Below are positions 33,487-45,482 of a DNA stretch of 64,000 nt, one piece after another. The notes under the pieces were generated by a model. The model worked only from the letters and a program-made list of their open reading frames with translations, ran no database searches and was not told the DNA's origin. Origin of the DNA: Emydura subglobosa (taxonomy: Eukaryota; Chordata; Testudines; Chelidae). Location: assembly GCA_007922225.1 (NCBI GenBank), contig ML679954.1, forward strand, positions 22,713,003 to 22,777,002, written 5' to 3'. Numbering within the stretch: position 1 is the first letter of the stretch; each line of letters opens with the position of its first letter. A program made the translations under genes and the position numbers.

Positions 33487-36400
33487 CTTATATCTGTATA
33501 TAACTTCTACAAAAAATAAATAAAGAAAAGGGGCATGTGGGCATGGGTGTGTGTGTGTGAGTGAAATTAATCCTCAGATATAGCAGAATTGTCCAGCTTG
33601 GCCTGATAGCTTATAATTGTAAAAGCCTTTACTTCATAAAGTACTTAAAGTACTATGTATTCAAAGCCACATTCTTCAGCCCTTAACTGAACAAAACTCC
33701 TGTTGTGCTCAGTGGGAGTTCTGCTCAATTAAGGGCTTCACAAGTTTTGTCCTCAGTGATACTGATGGTTTTGAGGTGAATATTTTGCTACTTTTAAGGT
33801 GTTGTAAAAATGAAGGGCCGTACACTTCCCTAAGTCTTCATGAGGATCTCCAGTTGACATAATTTGTAACCAACGTACAAGAGGGGCCAAAAAGCCAAAA
33901 TTTATTCTGAGGCCCCGCCTGGTTAAATGTTTAATTCTCCACAGATGTTTAAATTCATCAAGAGAAGTCTAATTTGATCTTCAGCCTTTCCTTTGATTCC
34001 TAAAAGATCCATTCTGGTAGTTGTGCTACAGTTTCCATCTCTGTGAATTTGTCCAAATAAAACCAATGGATCTGGTTCTGCTCTTACTCTGGTTTTACAC
34101 CAGTTTAAATTCTTTTGCTTCAATGGAATTAATCTGGTAAGAGCAGAAACGTGTCTATGATGTTAATTTTACTTTTGCCCTTATTGTGTATAGAATATAT
34201 ACTTCTAGGACAATATAACTCATGCTATTTTTTAAATACAGAAGGACCAGCCTAGTATTTATTTACCTGTAATAATTATAGACCATCATAATAACTGTAA
34301 ATTGCATCTGATTAATAATGTTTTGCTGAAACCCCACAATCCCAGTAATGAATCTTAAAGACTATTACACAACTGAGAATCCTAGAAAATATTTAGCATA
34401 GAAATACATGCTTGGATATAGAGCAACTATCAAATAAACGTTGGTCAAAACTCTCTTGACACTCATGGAGTTTCATTGAGAATTGATTACTTGATAGATA
34501 ATGCTGATTATTTGTTGTTAATGAATAGGCAGTGTTGTTGAAGGTAAATATGTGCCCCATCAAATAACGTACATGAGTTTTGTTTTATAGTGTCATATAT
34601 TTCATCATTAGTTAAATAAACAAAAAAAGTACATTGAAAAAAATGTCATTTTCCTTAACATTTTAAGAAAAGCAAGATATGGAATAGGTTCTAATTCTCC
34701 ACATCCCAATACTAACTGTTTTGAGTGAAAAACGAACAAAACCTTACCCATATGATATACCTGGCATATATTTATTACAACAATCTTGGGAAGCAATTTC
34801 CATTTAGATGTGTTCTCTCACAGACTGTATTATTAAAAAAGTTAAGGTGAAGAGAGGATCAAGATTGGATCTTTCAAAGATGAAACTGGAAAAAAAAAAT
34901 TAATGGAGCAGTGTAATCTACTCAGAGCTGTCAGAAAATAGCCCGCAACATTTATAGCTAGTATACAGAAAGCTGCCAATGGGCATTGATGGTTTCTATG
35001 GTCTCGATTTCTATGAGTTTTGCATGCTTAAAGGCTGTGTAGGATACAACAAAGCACATAAGCAAACAACACTCTTCAGGTGTAAGGGTGGAGAGGCTTT
35101 AAAAGGACACATAACTACACAGTCACAGACAGGATCTAGGTAGGCTGAGAAGTGAATGCAAATCTTCAAAGTTCTCATAGTTTGTATATGTGAAATTGAG
35201 TCTATATTGATTCAAGAAAGAAGGCTGCTTAGAAAGAACTATTACATTTTCCTATTACTACCCATTTTGAGTCAAAATGCCTGTTGTTGAAGATCTGACT
35301 GCTGTTAGTGTTTGTTATAGCATATGTGTAGTTCCATATAAGTTTGCCAGAGACTCAAATGTTACAGTTCACTCTGGATAGTGCGTCTTCCCTTAACAAT
35401 TAGCATTTCTTAACAGAAATGGCACAGAACTCATTTTGTTTTCAGATATCAATCATGTTTTCTAAGTGTACATGCAAGATCTCTGAACAATCAATGTCAG
35501 TTACATTCCAGGAGTTCAAAGTCTCTCATTGGCTTCAGAAGGCTTCAGATCAAGTCCTTATATGGTGGCTTATTTTTGACAGGGCACCTTTAAGCCCAAT
35601 AAGGAAACCATGAGTCTTTGCATCCAGGAAGTAGCAGAAGTGATTCATAAATGCCACACAAGTCCTTTTGCTCTGGGCAGGTCGGCTCTGGAGACCTGAG
35701 TATGATAAAATGATCCAGTTGTGATTAATTGCTGTTGGGAAGAGCCAACCTGTTGGTTATAAGGAAACAGCATAAGAACAGTGTCTCAGTGTGTCCCTGT
35801 TGACTGTAGCCCATTCTCGGCAAAAGCTCTCCTGCTATTCCTCTCCCTTCCACTGAACTACAAAACCTGCACACGCTCAACAGTGGATCTCTATGAGAAG
35901 CTGGGAGGACTTAAAGAGGCAGTCACAGGACACTGGTCAGTTAGAAAGTACTGCTTGGAATCTGCATAGCTATAACAGAGGGGAAACAGGCTCAACTGGG
36001 GTAATGTCAGAGCTGACACAGATTGGAACAAGTGGAAGGATGCTGGTTTAGAGCCTCCTTTGTGTAAATTGCTACAAAAATGGGAGATAGGTGGTTCGAG
36101 GGTAGAATTTAGCCCTTGGCAAAGGAAACCTCCAGGGACAAAGATGTGATGGCAGGTAGAAAAGAAGGAAAAAAAAAATCAAGACAAACACAGGGTTCCT
36201 GGCAGTTGTTCAGTCATCCACTTTGAGAGTATTCTTATGAGAATTGCTTATAATTGTAACCCATATTTCATCTACAGAAAGCACTGAGCATTTGAGATAT
36301 GATGAAGCTGCTGAGGCATGTAGTTGTCAGTAGATTGTGGTAACGTTGCTCCAATTATGGCAAGTCCCACCTGACTGCCATTGCTCAGCTACTTTGAAAG

Positions 36401-36557
36401 ATTTATGTTGATTTCTCCAACCTACCTGTCAACTTACCCAGCTGTGCAGGAATTATAATTACATATTTGTAAGCTTCTTCTCCAAAGCTTATCAATATTT
36501 TTAGAGGAACATCCCATTCGAGATAATTATTATCCTCATTCTCCAAAACATGTGTCT
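33487..36557. other. Anonymous AT-rich DNA
   Basis: No gene is recognised. A short (TG)n run lies at 33547-33559. Partial foldback wording lies at 33.68-33.76 kb ('gcccttaactgaacaaaact' and 'caattaagggc') and at 34.07-34.15 kb ('ctgctcttactctggtttta' and 'ctggtaagagcag'). Confidence 0.4.
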
Positions 36558-36636
36558 TCTTTCATGGAAACGGAGGACTGGAAGGGACATCCAGGGTCAT
36601 CCTGTTCAATCCCCTGCTATTGCAGGCAGTCCCTTT
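36558..36636 (-). mobile_element. CR1 LINE 3' end fragment, antisense
   Basis: 'ggactggaagggacatccag', 'ggtcatcctgttcaatcccc' and 'tgctattgcaggcag' are the reverse complement of the CR1 3' end present at 12846-12936 and 19220-19300, more diverged. The overlapping frames 36552-36860 (plus) and 36617-36871 (minus) are not genes. Confidence 0.7.
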
Positions 36637-37048
36637 GTAGACCATCTTTCCTCCCTTTTCCATACATGCACCAAACAGAGAATGTGTATGCTGCTAGACT
36701 CTGGGTAGAGACTTTGGGGTGGAGAAAGGAAGAGCCTGAAAGGAGGAAGGAAGGGTTTCTCCTATGTGAAAAGTGCTTCATTGTGCAAAGCATGATTACA
36801 CTCCACTTGAGGGACAGCAAGTTTAAGAATAGCACATCCATTGAGAAATGCAAAGGGTAACCAGCATGCAATTATGCAACATTGAAATTAGGTGGAACAT
36901 GCACATAAATGTTACATTGTTTGAATTTTACTGCTTGCGGTGCGAGGGTTTCTGCTGAACTGTAATCAGAGTAGGAATGAGGCAGGGCTAAGTTCCAGGC
37001 ATAAATTAGACAAGATGCTCTACTCTATGCTGTTTTACAATAGAACCC

Positions 37049-37094
37049 GGGGGCCACTTCAGATAGCCAAGGGGGGCCACTTCAGATAGCCAAG
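37049..37094. repeat. Perfect 23-bp tandem duplication
   Basis: The 23-bp unit beginning 'gggggccacttcagatagcc' occurs twice head to tail (37049-37071 and 37072-37094) without a mismatch. It lies in a GC-richer patch (37.04-37.21 kb). The identity of the two copies suggests a recent slippage or duplication event. Confidence 0.95.
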
Positions 37095-39417
37095 GATCAG
37101 CCGGATGCAGAGACATCCGAGGCCTGCCCCTGTAGCTGGGTTGGGGTGTTATAGAAATCACAACAGCAGCTCTGTCTTGCCCAGGTGTTCCCCCAACAGA
37201 GAAATCCTCCACCAGTTTGATCTGCCATGTATAAACCTATGTTATATTGGCCCAGGAGATTTAAACTAAAAACACCCATATGTTGAAGGTGTATAAGTTT
37301 AAAAATATTTGAAATGCAGTAAACTCCCAAAATATTCACTTTGGAGTTGAGAGCAGTTGTATGCCAAATTTCAGTTCTGAATTAATCTCAACAGCTAAAT
37401 TGTGACTTCTCCAAATGGTGTACAAAGCGCATTAAGTGGTTATATTCACCCTCTTTTATAAATTAAAGATACCAGCTGCAGACACTGAAATCAGATTCCG
37501 GACTTTGCATTTACTTTGTTTTATTAAATAAAAAGATGTCTAAGGTTCCATCACATGGAGATACAGACTACCATTTAAAATGAGTGATTAATAAAAGCTT
37601 TACATAAATCCATAAAGGGAAATTGGAGTCAAATCCAAACACAAGCCCTGTTTGCAAATTAGAACCCAAATCCTAATCCTTCTGAGATTTGCCCATCTCT
37701 GTTTGAAACTACATTGTTGTTATTTTCCAAACAGATTCTTTATGAGGGTTTTGAAGGTGTTTAGAATTGGTTTGTCTCTCAGTTGGACTAATTTTTAATA
37801 CAATTTTTCTCCCCCCCCCCTTACAAAAAACAAACTGTTAAAGTCAGCACCAATGTTAATGCTATTTTTACCTGTCCGTAGTTAAATTCAAATCTGCACG
37901 TGATATATATTCTTACCGTGACTGAACTGAAAATTGTTTATTCACTAGAAACTATGCTTCTGTCCATACTATATTGCAGAGCTTATGCTTATATAATAAT
38001 GCACAATGAAAAATGTTTATGCTTCTAACTTTAGACTAGTTATCCCTCTTTAGAATTTAACAATGCTCTATACTGCTTATATCCTGCATGAATTCACTAC
38101 ATATTATAATTGATACAATATATGTTGTATGTGATGATATTAGCTGTGCTAGCATGGATCTTCTCTATACGCTCTATGTAGTAGCCATGGCCACCCTCCC
38201 CCAGCCCTCCATGTAGGATTCTGTAAGGGGAAGCTTGCTCATAGTTCTGTCTAGAGCCTTCCTGGCAGAGGCTGCCCAGGAGATATGGTGAATCTGTGTG
38301 GTGGGAAGCTGAGCTGGCTCAGGTTATATAGAGCTCTTCCTGTTGCTACCACCTCTGAAGCCAAGAGCAGATATCTCAGAGCAGTGATTGAGGAATGAAG
38401 AATCCACCAGTGCCTGCCTCTTTTGGTAAATTGTATGGGGGAAACAAAAACATGATGAAAGAAGGATACTGAGTTTGGAGCTGTTGCTGTCCATAGTTGA
38501 TGGTATATCACTGCCAAAGCATAGCTGGGGAGAGTGTCTGGAGGAAGGCAGAGTAGGTGGTAGGCACAGTCCAGACAAAAATGGGGGCCAAAAGTGGCTT
38601 TCCGCCACCTTTGTGCCCTGTAGATTCTGGGCTGCTACAGAAGCTAAAGTAGTTCCCAGCATCAGATAGAGAAGTCAGCAGCTGTTCAGAATTATGTCAG
38701 TCTATCTCAGGTCCTCTATGGGCTACGATACAGGACAGATACTCCATAGTGCCATGTGTTACAGATCCTTGCACTACTCTACCTTTCTCCTGGGCTTGCA
38801 GTTGAGGCCTCACAGGATCACTAATGTCAGCCAGATACCATGCTGTGCCAAGAAATTCTCTCCCATCCCCAAATGGCTTGTTAACAGCCCCTTTATGCAA
38901 CTGGAGTGTTGTACAGTGTCTGAAACAGGCCCTTTAAAATTACAGTTTGGGGCCTCTAACAATCATTGTTTCCTTTAAAAGACCACTGGAACACAATGGA
39001 GCATTGTGATTTTCTCAATTGCAGCGAGTATTTTACCAAGGATGGCGGTCCCAGTCTCAAAACTGGTTCTGTACACTAAATCTCACCAATATCTCTTAAA
39101 TAAACCTCATCTGAAATTTCTAGGACAAGTTACTTTGAGATAAGATAGGGCAAAACATGTCTGAAGAATTTTCAAAATTTGATTAGACCTATTGATTAGA
39201 CCTTCTGAGTCGCATATCTCCAAAGTGGACCATTCATTCGAGTCACTTCACAATAAGGTAAGATTGCTGTCTACACAACAGAAAGGACCTTTTTAGAGGA
39301 TGTTGGGGTGGAGAACTAGGCACAAATATGTTGATAATGGAAAGAAAATCTCTCCCTTAACTGAGTAGAGCATACTGCTTCTCCATGTTTCAATACACTT
39401 AGGCTTGGCATAATATT
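37095..39417. other. Anonymous DNA
   Basis: No gene is recognised. The most GC-rich part, 38.16-38.70 kb, has frames on both strands (for example 38324-38662 minus, 112 codons) without recognisable motifs. It may be a decayed mobile element. A C10 run lies at about 37811-37820. Confidence 0.35.
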
Positions 39418-39887
39418 TTGTTTATTTTTGTATAATTTCAATGGATAATATGTTTGTTTGCTTGTTTGTTTTTAAGCATTTTTTATTTTTATCAACTTAA
39501 GTGTTTATAGTTGTACAAAATTATGGGTTTTAAGCCTTAAGATTTTCTATCAATTTAAATTTAAATTTTCACAGTTGTAGAAAATGATGGGAGGGTCAGG
39601 CAATGGGAGGGGGGGAGTGTCAGACAGTTATTTAATGGTAGATGTTGAGATTCAAGAAGTTAAAGCTTTATATCTGTTAAAATGCAAATTGTCAACATTA
39701 CATGTCAAAATATACAAAGTAAATATCAAACTCTAATAAGTTCTCAAGTAGAATTTGGCAGACTTGCCTATCTGTAAATTTTCATTATCATCAGTTGAAG
39801 TAGTTTTTCATCAGCTTGTGTGTGTACAGTGAAAAATTGTTACTGACATTTACCAATAAAAATCAAATCCTTCCAAGCATATATAGA
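39418..39887 (+). repeat. Unidentified interspersed repeat, copy A
   Basis: This 470-bp block is similar along its length to 59826-60193. Shared stretches in the same order include 'aagcattttttatttttatc' against 'aacattttttatttttatc', 'gttgagattcaa', 'catgtcaaaatatacaaagt' against 'catgtcaaaatacataaagt', 'agttctcaagtagaatttgg' against 'agttctcaagcagcatttt', 'cctatctgtaaattt', 'gacatttaccaat' and 'aaatccttccaagc'. Copy A holds about 100 bp that copy B lacks. There is no open reading frame. The family is not known to me. Confidence 0.8.
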
Positions 39888-39889
39888 CA

Positions 39890-40095
39890 CACTGTATTTA
39901 ATGCTTTAAGATGTAGGTGTCAAAACTCTTTACAAAAGAAGGTAATTATTATTATCCCAATTCAAATGGGGAGACTGAGGCAGAGAGTGAGCTGAAGAGC
40001 CTTACCAACTCACATAGTAGGTTAGCAAAAGAGACAGAAATAGAGCTTCGGTTTCCTAACTGCCAGTGTAGTGTCCTACCAACTAAACAACATTC
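39890..40095 (-). mobile_element. MIR/CORE-like SINE, antisense
   Basis: On the plus strand it reads 'ttattattatcccaattc', 'aaatggggagactgaggca', 'gccttaccaactcacatag', 'aatagagcttcggtttccta' and 'ccagtgtagtgtcctaccaa'. This is the full-length reverse complement of a MIR-like SINE. It directly follows the unidentified repeat copy A. Confidence 0.65.
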
Positions 40096-42005
40096 TCTTT
40101 ACAGGTAAGTGCATTGTATTAATGTAGACAGACCTCAAATTCAGTTGGCTGTTTCAAACTTAGCCCATCTGTCCACCACATATAAATGATGCCAGCTTTC
40201 AGATTTGCTTATTCTGTCAGACTTTCAATCCCTGGTGAAAAGCATAGTTATAATGCTATGATGTCACCAAGACACAAGGGTATATGTTTTCAATGAAGAA
40301 ACTGTTTGAAGATATAACCAAAATATTTAATAGTGTGGGCATAACTTTTAAATCATGACTTGGAAGAACTCCTTAAATAACTTTAGTAAAATTGCCAAAG
40401 CAGCCTGAATGACTTGATTTGCCAGTGGCACATACAGTATGTAATTTAGGATAGGCTAATTTAAACAGAGCATTTTTCAGCTGTGTTTGTTTTTAATTTG
40501 TGAGAGAATGTAGTGCTTATCAAAGCGAGGGACTAATAGCACTGGCTTGAACCAAGCTTAAGGTGAGTAGGCACTTTGCAATCATCTCCATATAGCTCTG
40601 CAAATGAATGACAACCCTAATTCCCACTACCACTGCAGTAACTCCCGAATGTCTCTTGTGTAGATGTTGCAAATTGTGGCAAACTACGTGATGGTTTTTT
40701 GTTGTGGTTTTACTTTATTTAGTTCAAAGGAAAAAAAGGAACAAAGAAGAGACTGTTCAGTGATTGCCACTGAATATAGAATATAGATTATTCTAGTCTA
40801 GATAAATTTATGTCATCTTTAATAGAATGACCATTTACTCAACTGTAGACTTTGAGTGCCTGATCATTATGTCCACGGCATTCCTACAAAGTAGCCTGCG
40901 GTATGACATCTCTAATCAAAACAGTGTTAGATTCTGTTTGGTGCACTAAGCAGAGGATATGAGGTTAAAAAAAGGTGTCAGCCCTAGCCTCCACATTTGT
41001 GCCTGCAATTTTTTTGCAGATGGCACTTGTGCACATGTATTAGGTAGTTAGATGGCTAAGTATCCCATATGCACATATGCTTACTATGTGAATTAAGGAC
41101 TTAACATGAATAAATTGTTGCAGGTGCAAATTTAGAGGCTATTTTTGAAAATGTAGCTCATAGTATTAATCTTCATTCCTTGTGATATGTATAAATAAGG
41201 ACAAGGATGAGACAATTATCTTCATTCTCAGTCTTGGTCTACCTTAGGTAGAACTTTAATCCACTTCTCCAGCGATAGCAGACTAGTTCACTGACCCACT
41301 AAACTACCTAATCCCATTTCACTTACATTGTAAAATTCTGAGTAAACAAGAACTAATTCCCTTAATGCTGCTTTTTCCTATTGGTTTTTCATGTTACTCA
41401 CATTCAGCCGTTTACAAATAGAAATTTACTAGATAAGTGAGTTAGAGAATGTTTGTGTTAACATAATTTTTAATGCAGATGTCCCAAATGATTTTGCTAC
41501 TTACACTGTGCGTATAAAGCAGGAAAACTCCATTTCTATAGAAAATGTATTATTGGATGCATATTCTGACTTTTAAGATGCTCTGCACACTATTTCTTTG
41601 AATTAAAGACTAAGCAAAAAAACCTGAGTGTTTACTCAAGAATGTTTTAAATTGAAAAATGATACTAATTATATATATAGATAACAACAATGTATCAAGG
41701 AAAGGGATAATTTTTGCTTGAATCTCGCTTTTCAAGAATGTTTCTAAAGCCATTCTGTTGACTTTAATGATTGTTAAATATTTAGAATTTTAATGTAGGA
41801 GACCAAATAGAATAATGCATGAATGCAATAAATAAATAAACAGACAAATAGAAATGCTAGACAGATAGATAGTGGAGCTTTTACTTAAAGATCGACCGAT
41901 TGGCTTTGAAAAAACATTTTAGTTCCTTTGAAAGTAAAGATATGAGAGTGCATTTGCTTGGCTTGCATTATATAGCCATCAATGATGGCTCAAACACCGA
42001 CTGTT
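40096..42005. other. Anonymous AT-rich DNA
   Basis: No gene or recognisable element is seen apart from short runs such as 'aataaataaataaac' near 41.83 kb. Confidence 0.4.
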
Positions 42006-42009
42006 TTCT

Positions 42010-42160
42010 GAACCTAAAAATATCTAGGTTTTATGTAGTGCTTTTTATCCATAGATCTCAATGCGCTATACAAAGGAGTTAGTTAACTTTATCTGCCCCT
42101 TCATAGATCATTCAACCAAGGCAAAGAGTGGTGAAATGGCTTGCCCAGAATCACCCAGTA
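42010..42160 (-). mobile_element. MIR/CORE-like SINE, antisense, first segment
   Basis: 'atagatctcaatgcgctat' followed by 'gtgaaatggcttgcccagaa' and 'tcacccagta' is the reverse complement of a MIR-like SINE. The element continues at 42469-42497 and 42638-42674 ('gagacccagaaatacaacct', then 'catccagtaccccattcact'), interrupted by two younger insertions. Confidence 0.65.
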
Positions 42161-42468
42161 GGGGCATGTCTACTCTGCAAAAAAAAAACCCAAAAAAAGA
42201 TGCAGCAGCAAGTCTCGGAGCCTCAGTCTATAGACTCAGGCCTATGGGGCTCACACTATGGTGCTAAAAATTGCAATGTAGATGTTCCTGCTCGGGCTGG
42301 AGCTAAGTCTTTGAAAGCTGGTGAGTGGGGTGGGTCTTAGAGCCCAAGCTCCAGCCTGAGTGGAAATGTCTTCACTAGTATATTAGCACTGTAGAGCGAG
42401 CCCAAGTCTGGACACTCAGACTCTAAGACTCGCTTCTGTGTGGTTATTTTGCTATGTAGATGTATCCT
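42161..42468. mobile_element. Palindromic MITE inserted in a MIR-like SINE
   Basis: The element is a 308-bp foldback. The left end 'ggggcatgtctactctgcaa' pairs with the right end 'ttgctatgtagatgtatcct' read in reverse complement. Inner arms such as 'cctgctcgggctggagcta' and 'cccaagctccagcctgagt' are also inverted. Palindromic elements with 'ggggcatgtctacactgcaa'-like ends are very common in turtles. It carries no transposase. The 68- and 70-codon frames here come from the repeat. Confidence 0.75.
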
Positions 42469-42486
42469 CGGAGACCCAGAAATACA

Positions 42487-42637
42487 ACCTAGGTTTCAGA
42501 GGGGTAGCCATGTTAGTCTGTATACAGCAAAAACAATGAGAGTCCTGTAGCACTTTAAAGACTAACAAATTTAATTTCTGCAGGCATAAGCTTTCGTGGG
42601 CTGTAACCCACTTCGTCAGTGTAACCACCTAGGTTTC
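42487..42637 (+). mobile_element. Cry-type tRNA-derived SINE with 11-bp target duplication
   Basis: The body (42498-42626) starts 'agaggggtagccatgttagt', the tRNA-like head of the turtle Pol III SINE. It continues through 'gtcctgtagcactttaaaga' and 'cataagctttcgtgggctgt' to 'acccacttcgtcagtg'. Identical 11-bp direct repeats, 'acctaggtttc', flank it at 42487-42497 and 42627-42637, the mark of LINE-assisted retroposition. The perfect duplication implies a fairly young insertion. It interrupts the MIR-like SINE. Confidence 0.92.
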
Positions 42638-42675
42638 CTACATCCAGTACCCCATTCACTGGGACACACTGCAAC

Positions 42676-42732
42676 ACATAGATTAAGGCTAGAAGGGAAC
42701 ATTATGGTAATTTGGTCTGAGCTTTTGCATTA
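42676..42732 (-). mobile_element. Antisense CR1-type LINE, first segment
   Basis: 'gattaaggctagaagggaac' followed by 'ttttgcatta' is the start (3' side) of an antisense CR1-type repeat known in turtles and birds. It resumes after the LTR insertion at 43607. Confidence 0.75.
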
Positions 42733-43606
42733 TGTAGCCTACAGGTATAGGTATTTGCTAGGTAACTCATAAATAAGTTAAGGTAGCAATGCAATGAACC
42801 CACAGGCCTCAAGGCCTGTAAAAAAATAGGTTAGCTAAACTAAAAAGCCATAATATAAGTAGTTAAACAGGAGCAACCCTAGATCATAAGATACCACAAG
42901 ATAGAATGCTCTAATGACTAAATTGCTGACAGATAACCACAAGATGCTAGTTTATACCAGCTTGGGATATTTTAAAGTCAGGAACATCAGCATATGTCTG
43001 ACCGCGAGAATGTCATGGACTAATGCTTATGGACTTATATGCTAATAAACTTGAGGTGAATAGACTAATAACCTATAGGAGAAGGGCACCCCACTATTAT
43101 TGTGAGAAAATACAAATAAGGAAAAGGGGATGAAACTCCTACTGAATATGCATTAGTAATGGTGGCATCTGTGTAACACATAAAAGTCACATCCCGCTTT
43201 GTGTCCGTTGGGGGAGTTCTTGGGAGATGCCAGGATGATGACCACTAGTGGTGATGACAAGGAAGATGATAAGGAAGATTATAACTAACCCTTCAGGTTG
43301 TTTTGCAAGAGATGGTGTGAGTATATGGATGCTTAGATGCACATTCCGTATTATCCCTATCTACCCTGCTGGGTTGGAGTGTTTGTAACTTTGCTAGCTG
43401 TATTAATAAAACTACTGCAAATTCAAAAGGCTTTTCATAAGTGTGACTGTTCCAACCATGCATGTTGGAGTTCCCAACTGAATAATAATTCTAATAATAC
43501 TGTGCCTGATCTTGTGACTAGAACCTACCAAACCTCAGGGTGTTGATGGGGAATTTTTAAGTAACCATTATAATTAATATACAATCAATGGATCAGGCAA
43601 CAATTA
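42729..43606 (+). mobile_element. Solo LTR of an endogenous retrovirus-like element
   Basis: An 870-bp LTR (42733-43602) begins TGTAG and ends CAACA, giving TGT...ACA termini. It is flanked by the direct repeat ATTA (42729-42732 and 43603-43606). Removing the LTR and one ATTA restores the antisense CR1 sequence 'gcatta|cacaggcc', which proves the insertion site. Inside are a TATA-like 'cataaaagt' (about 43180-43188) and a poly(A) signal AATAAA (43405-43410), as expected for U3-R-U5. No gag, pol or env lies nearby, so the internal part was lost by LTR-LTR recombination. A 4-bp duplication fits class I (gamma/epsilon-like) elements, but other LTR classes cannot be excluded. Confidence 0.85.
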
Positions 43607-43800
43607 CACAGGCCACAGAGTTTTACCAAATGGTTCCTGTATCAATCCCACTTCGGTTGAGCTAGAGCTATATTTTAGAAAGACATCCAGTCTTGATTTA
43701 GAGACTTAAGTGATAGTGACACTGCCTGGCAAATTCTTCCAGCGGTTAATTATAACTGAAGGGAAGGGCCTAACTGTAGAAACACATTTTTGAAAAGTTT
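43607..43800 (-). mobile_element. Antisense CR1-type LINE, second segment
   Basis: 'cacaggccacagagttttac' is followed by 'ggttgagctagagctatatt', 'ttagaaagacatccagtctt', 'gatttagagacttaagtgat' and 'attcttccagcggttaatta'. It continues the element interrupted at 42732. The wording is a known CR1-type 3' region in turtles. The right edge is approximate. Confidence 0.75.
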
Positions 43801-43837
43801 AGCCATAATGTGTATAAAAATGGTACATATTTTGTTT

Positions 43838-43996
43838 ATATCCTTCGGTCCACCCCATCATATGATGCTTGTCGTCTTAGATTATACATTTCTGGAAGCA
43901 GGGACTCTGTCTTTCTATATGTTTGACCAATCCCTAAGGCAATGGGCCCTTATCCTGATATGGGTCTATAGTGCTACTGCAAATAATAAAAAATAG
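43838..43996 (+). mobile_element. L2/L3-like LINE 3' tail
   Basis: 'tctggaagcagggactctgt', 'ctttctatatgtttgac', 'aaggcaatgggcccttatcc', 'tgatatgggtctatagtgct' and a terminal 'aataataaaaaata' match the tail at 52315-52440 in order. The 68-codon frame 43790-43996 is contained in it and is not a gene. Confidence 0.6.
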
Positions 43997-45385
43997 TGTA
44001 GATACTGGTTAACCCTTGACCCTGAATGTTCCTGACACTACAGGCAAGCCGGGAGTGATGAAAACAAGCATTAGTGGATGAAAATCACTGTGAAGGTTAT
44101 GGTGATATAATTTTAACTTGCAATAATCAGTTACATATTTATTAGCTTTTTTTATAATTGTAGTTTAAATTGCAATTTAGAGAGTTATCAACAGGTGAGC
44201 ACCATTGCTCCTTTAACTTTTGTCCTATATGCCCTGTTGAGATTTGACCACCACTTGCCATATGCTGAAGTTTTGGAAGCATTGGGTTTGGTATTAAACA
44301 CAGACTGGTAATTAAATACCCATCTTCTACTTGCTCATGATTGTGTCTTAGTTCACCTATGGGAGTGCCAGACTTCTGGAGGAAACTGTGTTTCTTTCAT
44401 TACTCTAGGAGTTGTTGCCTGAGTGTTGTCTTGGACATACTCATCTGAAAAATTATGCTTTCTAGTGAAGGTGATGATGATATGCAGTATCTCTAAACCA
44501 TGCATTTGTGTTGGAAATAGGTGAGAAAGTCAATATACCCATCTTACTCAGAGACTGCTCAGTTCCTTTGGGTTTAGTGGGAGGAGCTATTTAGATTTTG
44601 TATAGTTAACATTTAATTTATCAGAACTGTCATAATTTAAAAACTTAATTTTTCTTCCCTTTCGATTTACTCGCTCTCATTTTGGAGATACTGTCATATT
44701 CTGACAAGCAGATGATCTTCATTGTTCTAAGTATTGATTTGCCTAAAAGAAAAAGTACTATAAGGGAATAATATTGACTTGACAGAAAGATGGATTTGGA
44801 TGGTATAATAAGTCCTTTTCTTCTCTAACATGTATGACTCTATGAAACCATGGCTTAGGGATAGCAACCCTGCTACCTCTTCCTTTTCTTAGTTAACCTC
44901 TATCAATTTTTAATATAGATTCTCATGTTTGTCATATGAATTAGTAATTAATATTATCCTATTTCTCATGTTAATATGTTCATTGAAATGACATAGAAGG
45001 AAGGGCATTTAAATCTACAGAGAATTAATTAGCATGTAATTTTCAGTATATCATCTAGTGTTAATTAGCAGTTAAACCATCTTCTTGTGCATGACCTGAT
45101 GATTTAAACACAGTGTTCTGTTACAGCAACCCTGGGGAAAGTAACTTGAAAGGGTATTTTCTTCTTGAAAATGGAACTTTGTGCATCAGCTCACTTACTG
45201 CTGCACAGTGTTGAAGTATCAGATCTTTTTCTCAGCCTTCCAAAAATATGAAATTCTACATATCAAACCATGACAGACAATCAGTAATGGTGGCACTAAT
45301 CAGATGAAAAGAATGTTATACGTTTCTCTGGAATTTACATCCATATGTAGGAACTGGATGGCACCATTAAATTGTCATAAAAACA
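43997..45385. other. Anonymous AT-rich DNA
   Basis: Nothing is recognised in this interval. Confidence 0.4.
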
Positions 45386-45388
45386 CGA

Positions 45389-45482
45389 GGGGTCAGATCA
45401 TCAGCTGGCATAAATCAATGTTTCTGCAGTGATTTGAGTGAAGGTTTGCCAATTTATACCAAATTAGGATCTGGCTCAAGGA
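45389..45482. repeat. Palindromic MITE-like repeat
   Basis: 'ggggtcagatcatcagctgg' and 'ttaggatctggctc' form inverted ends, with 'cataaa' and 'tttata' inner arms. It is a diverged member of the foldback class at 450 and 63890. Confidence 0.5.

Noticed and set aside
38324..38662. 112-codon minus-strand frame and its overlapping neighbours
   Set aside because: Several frames overlap on both strands in one GC-moderate patch, and none has motifs.
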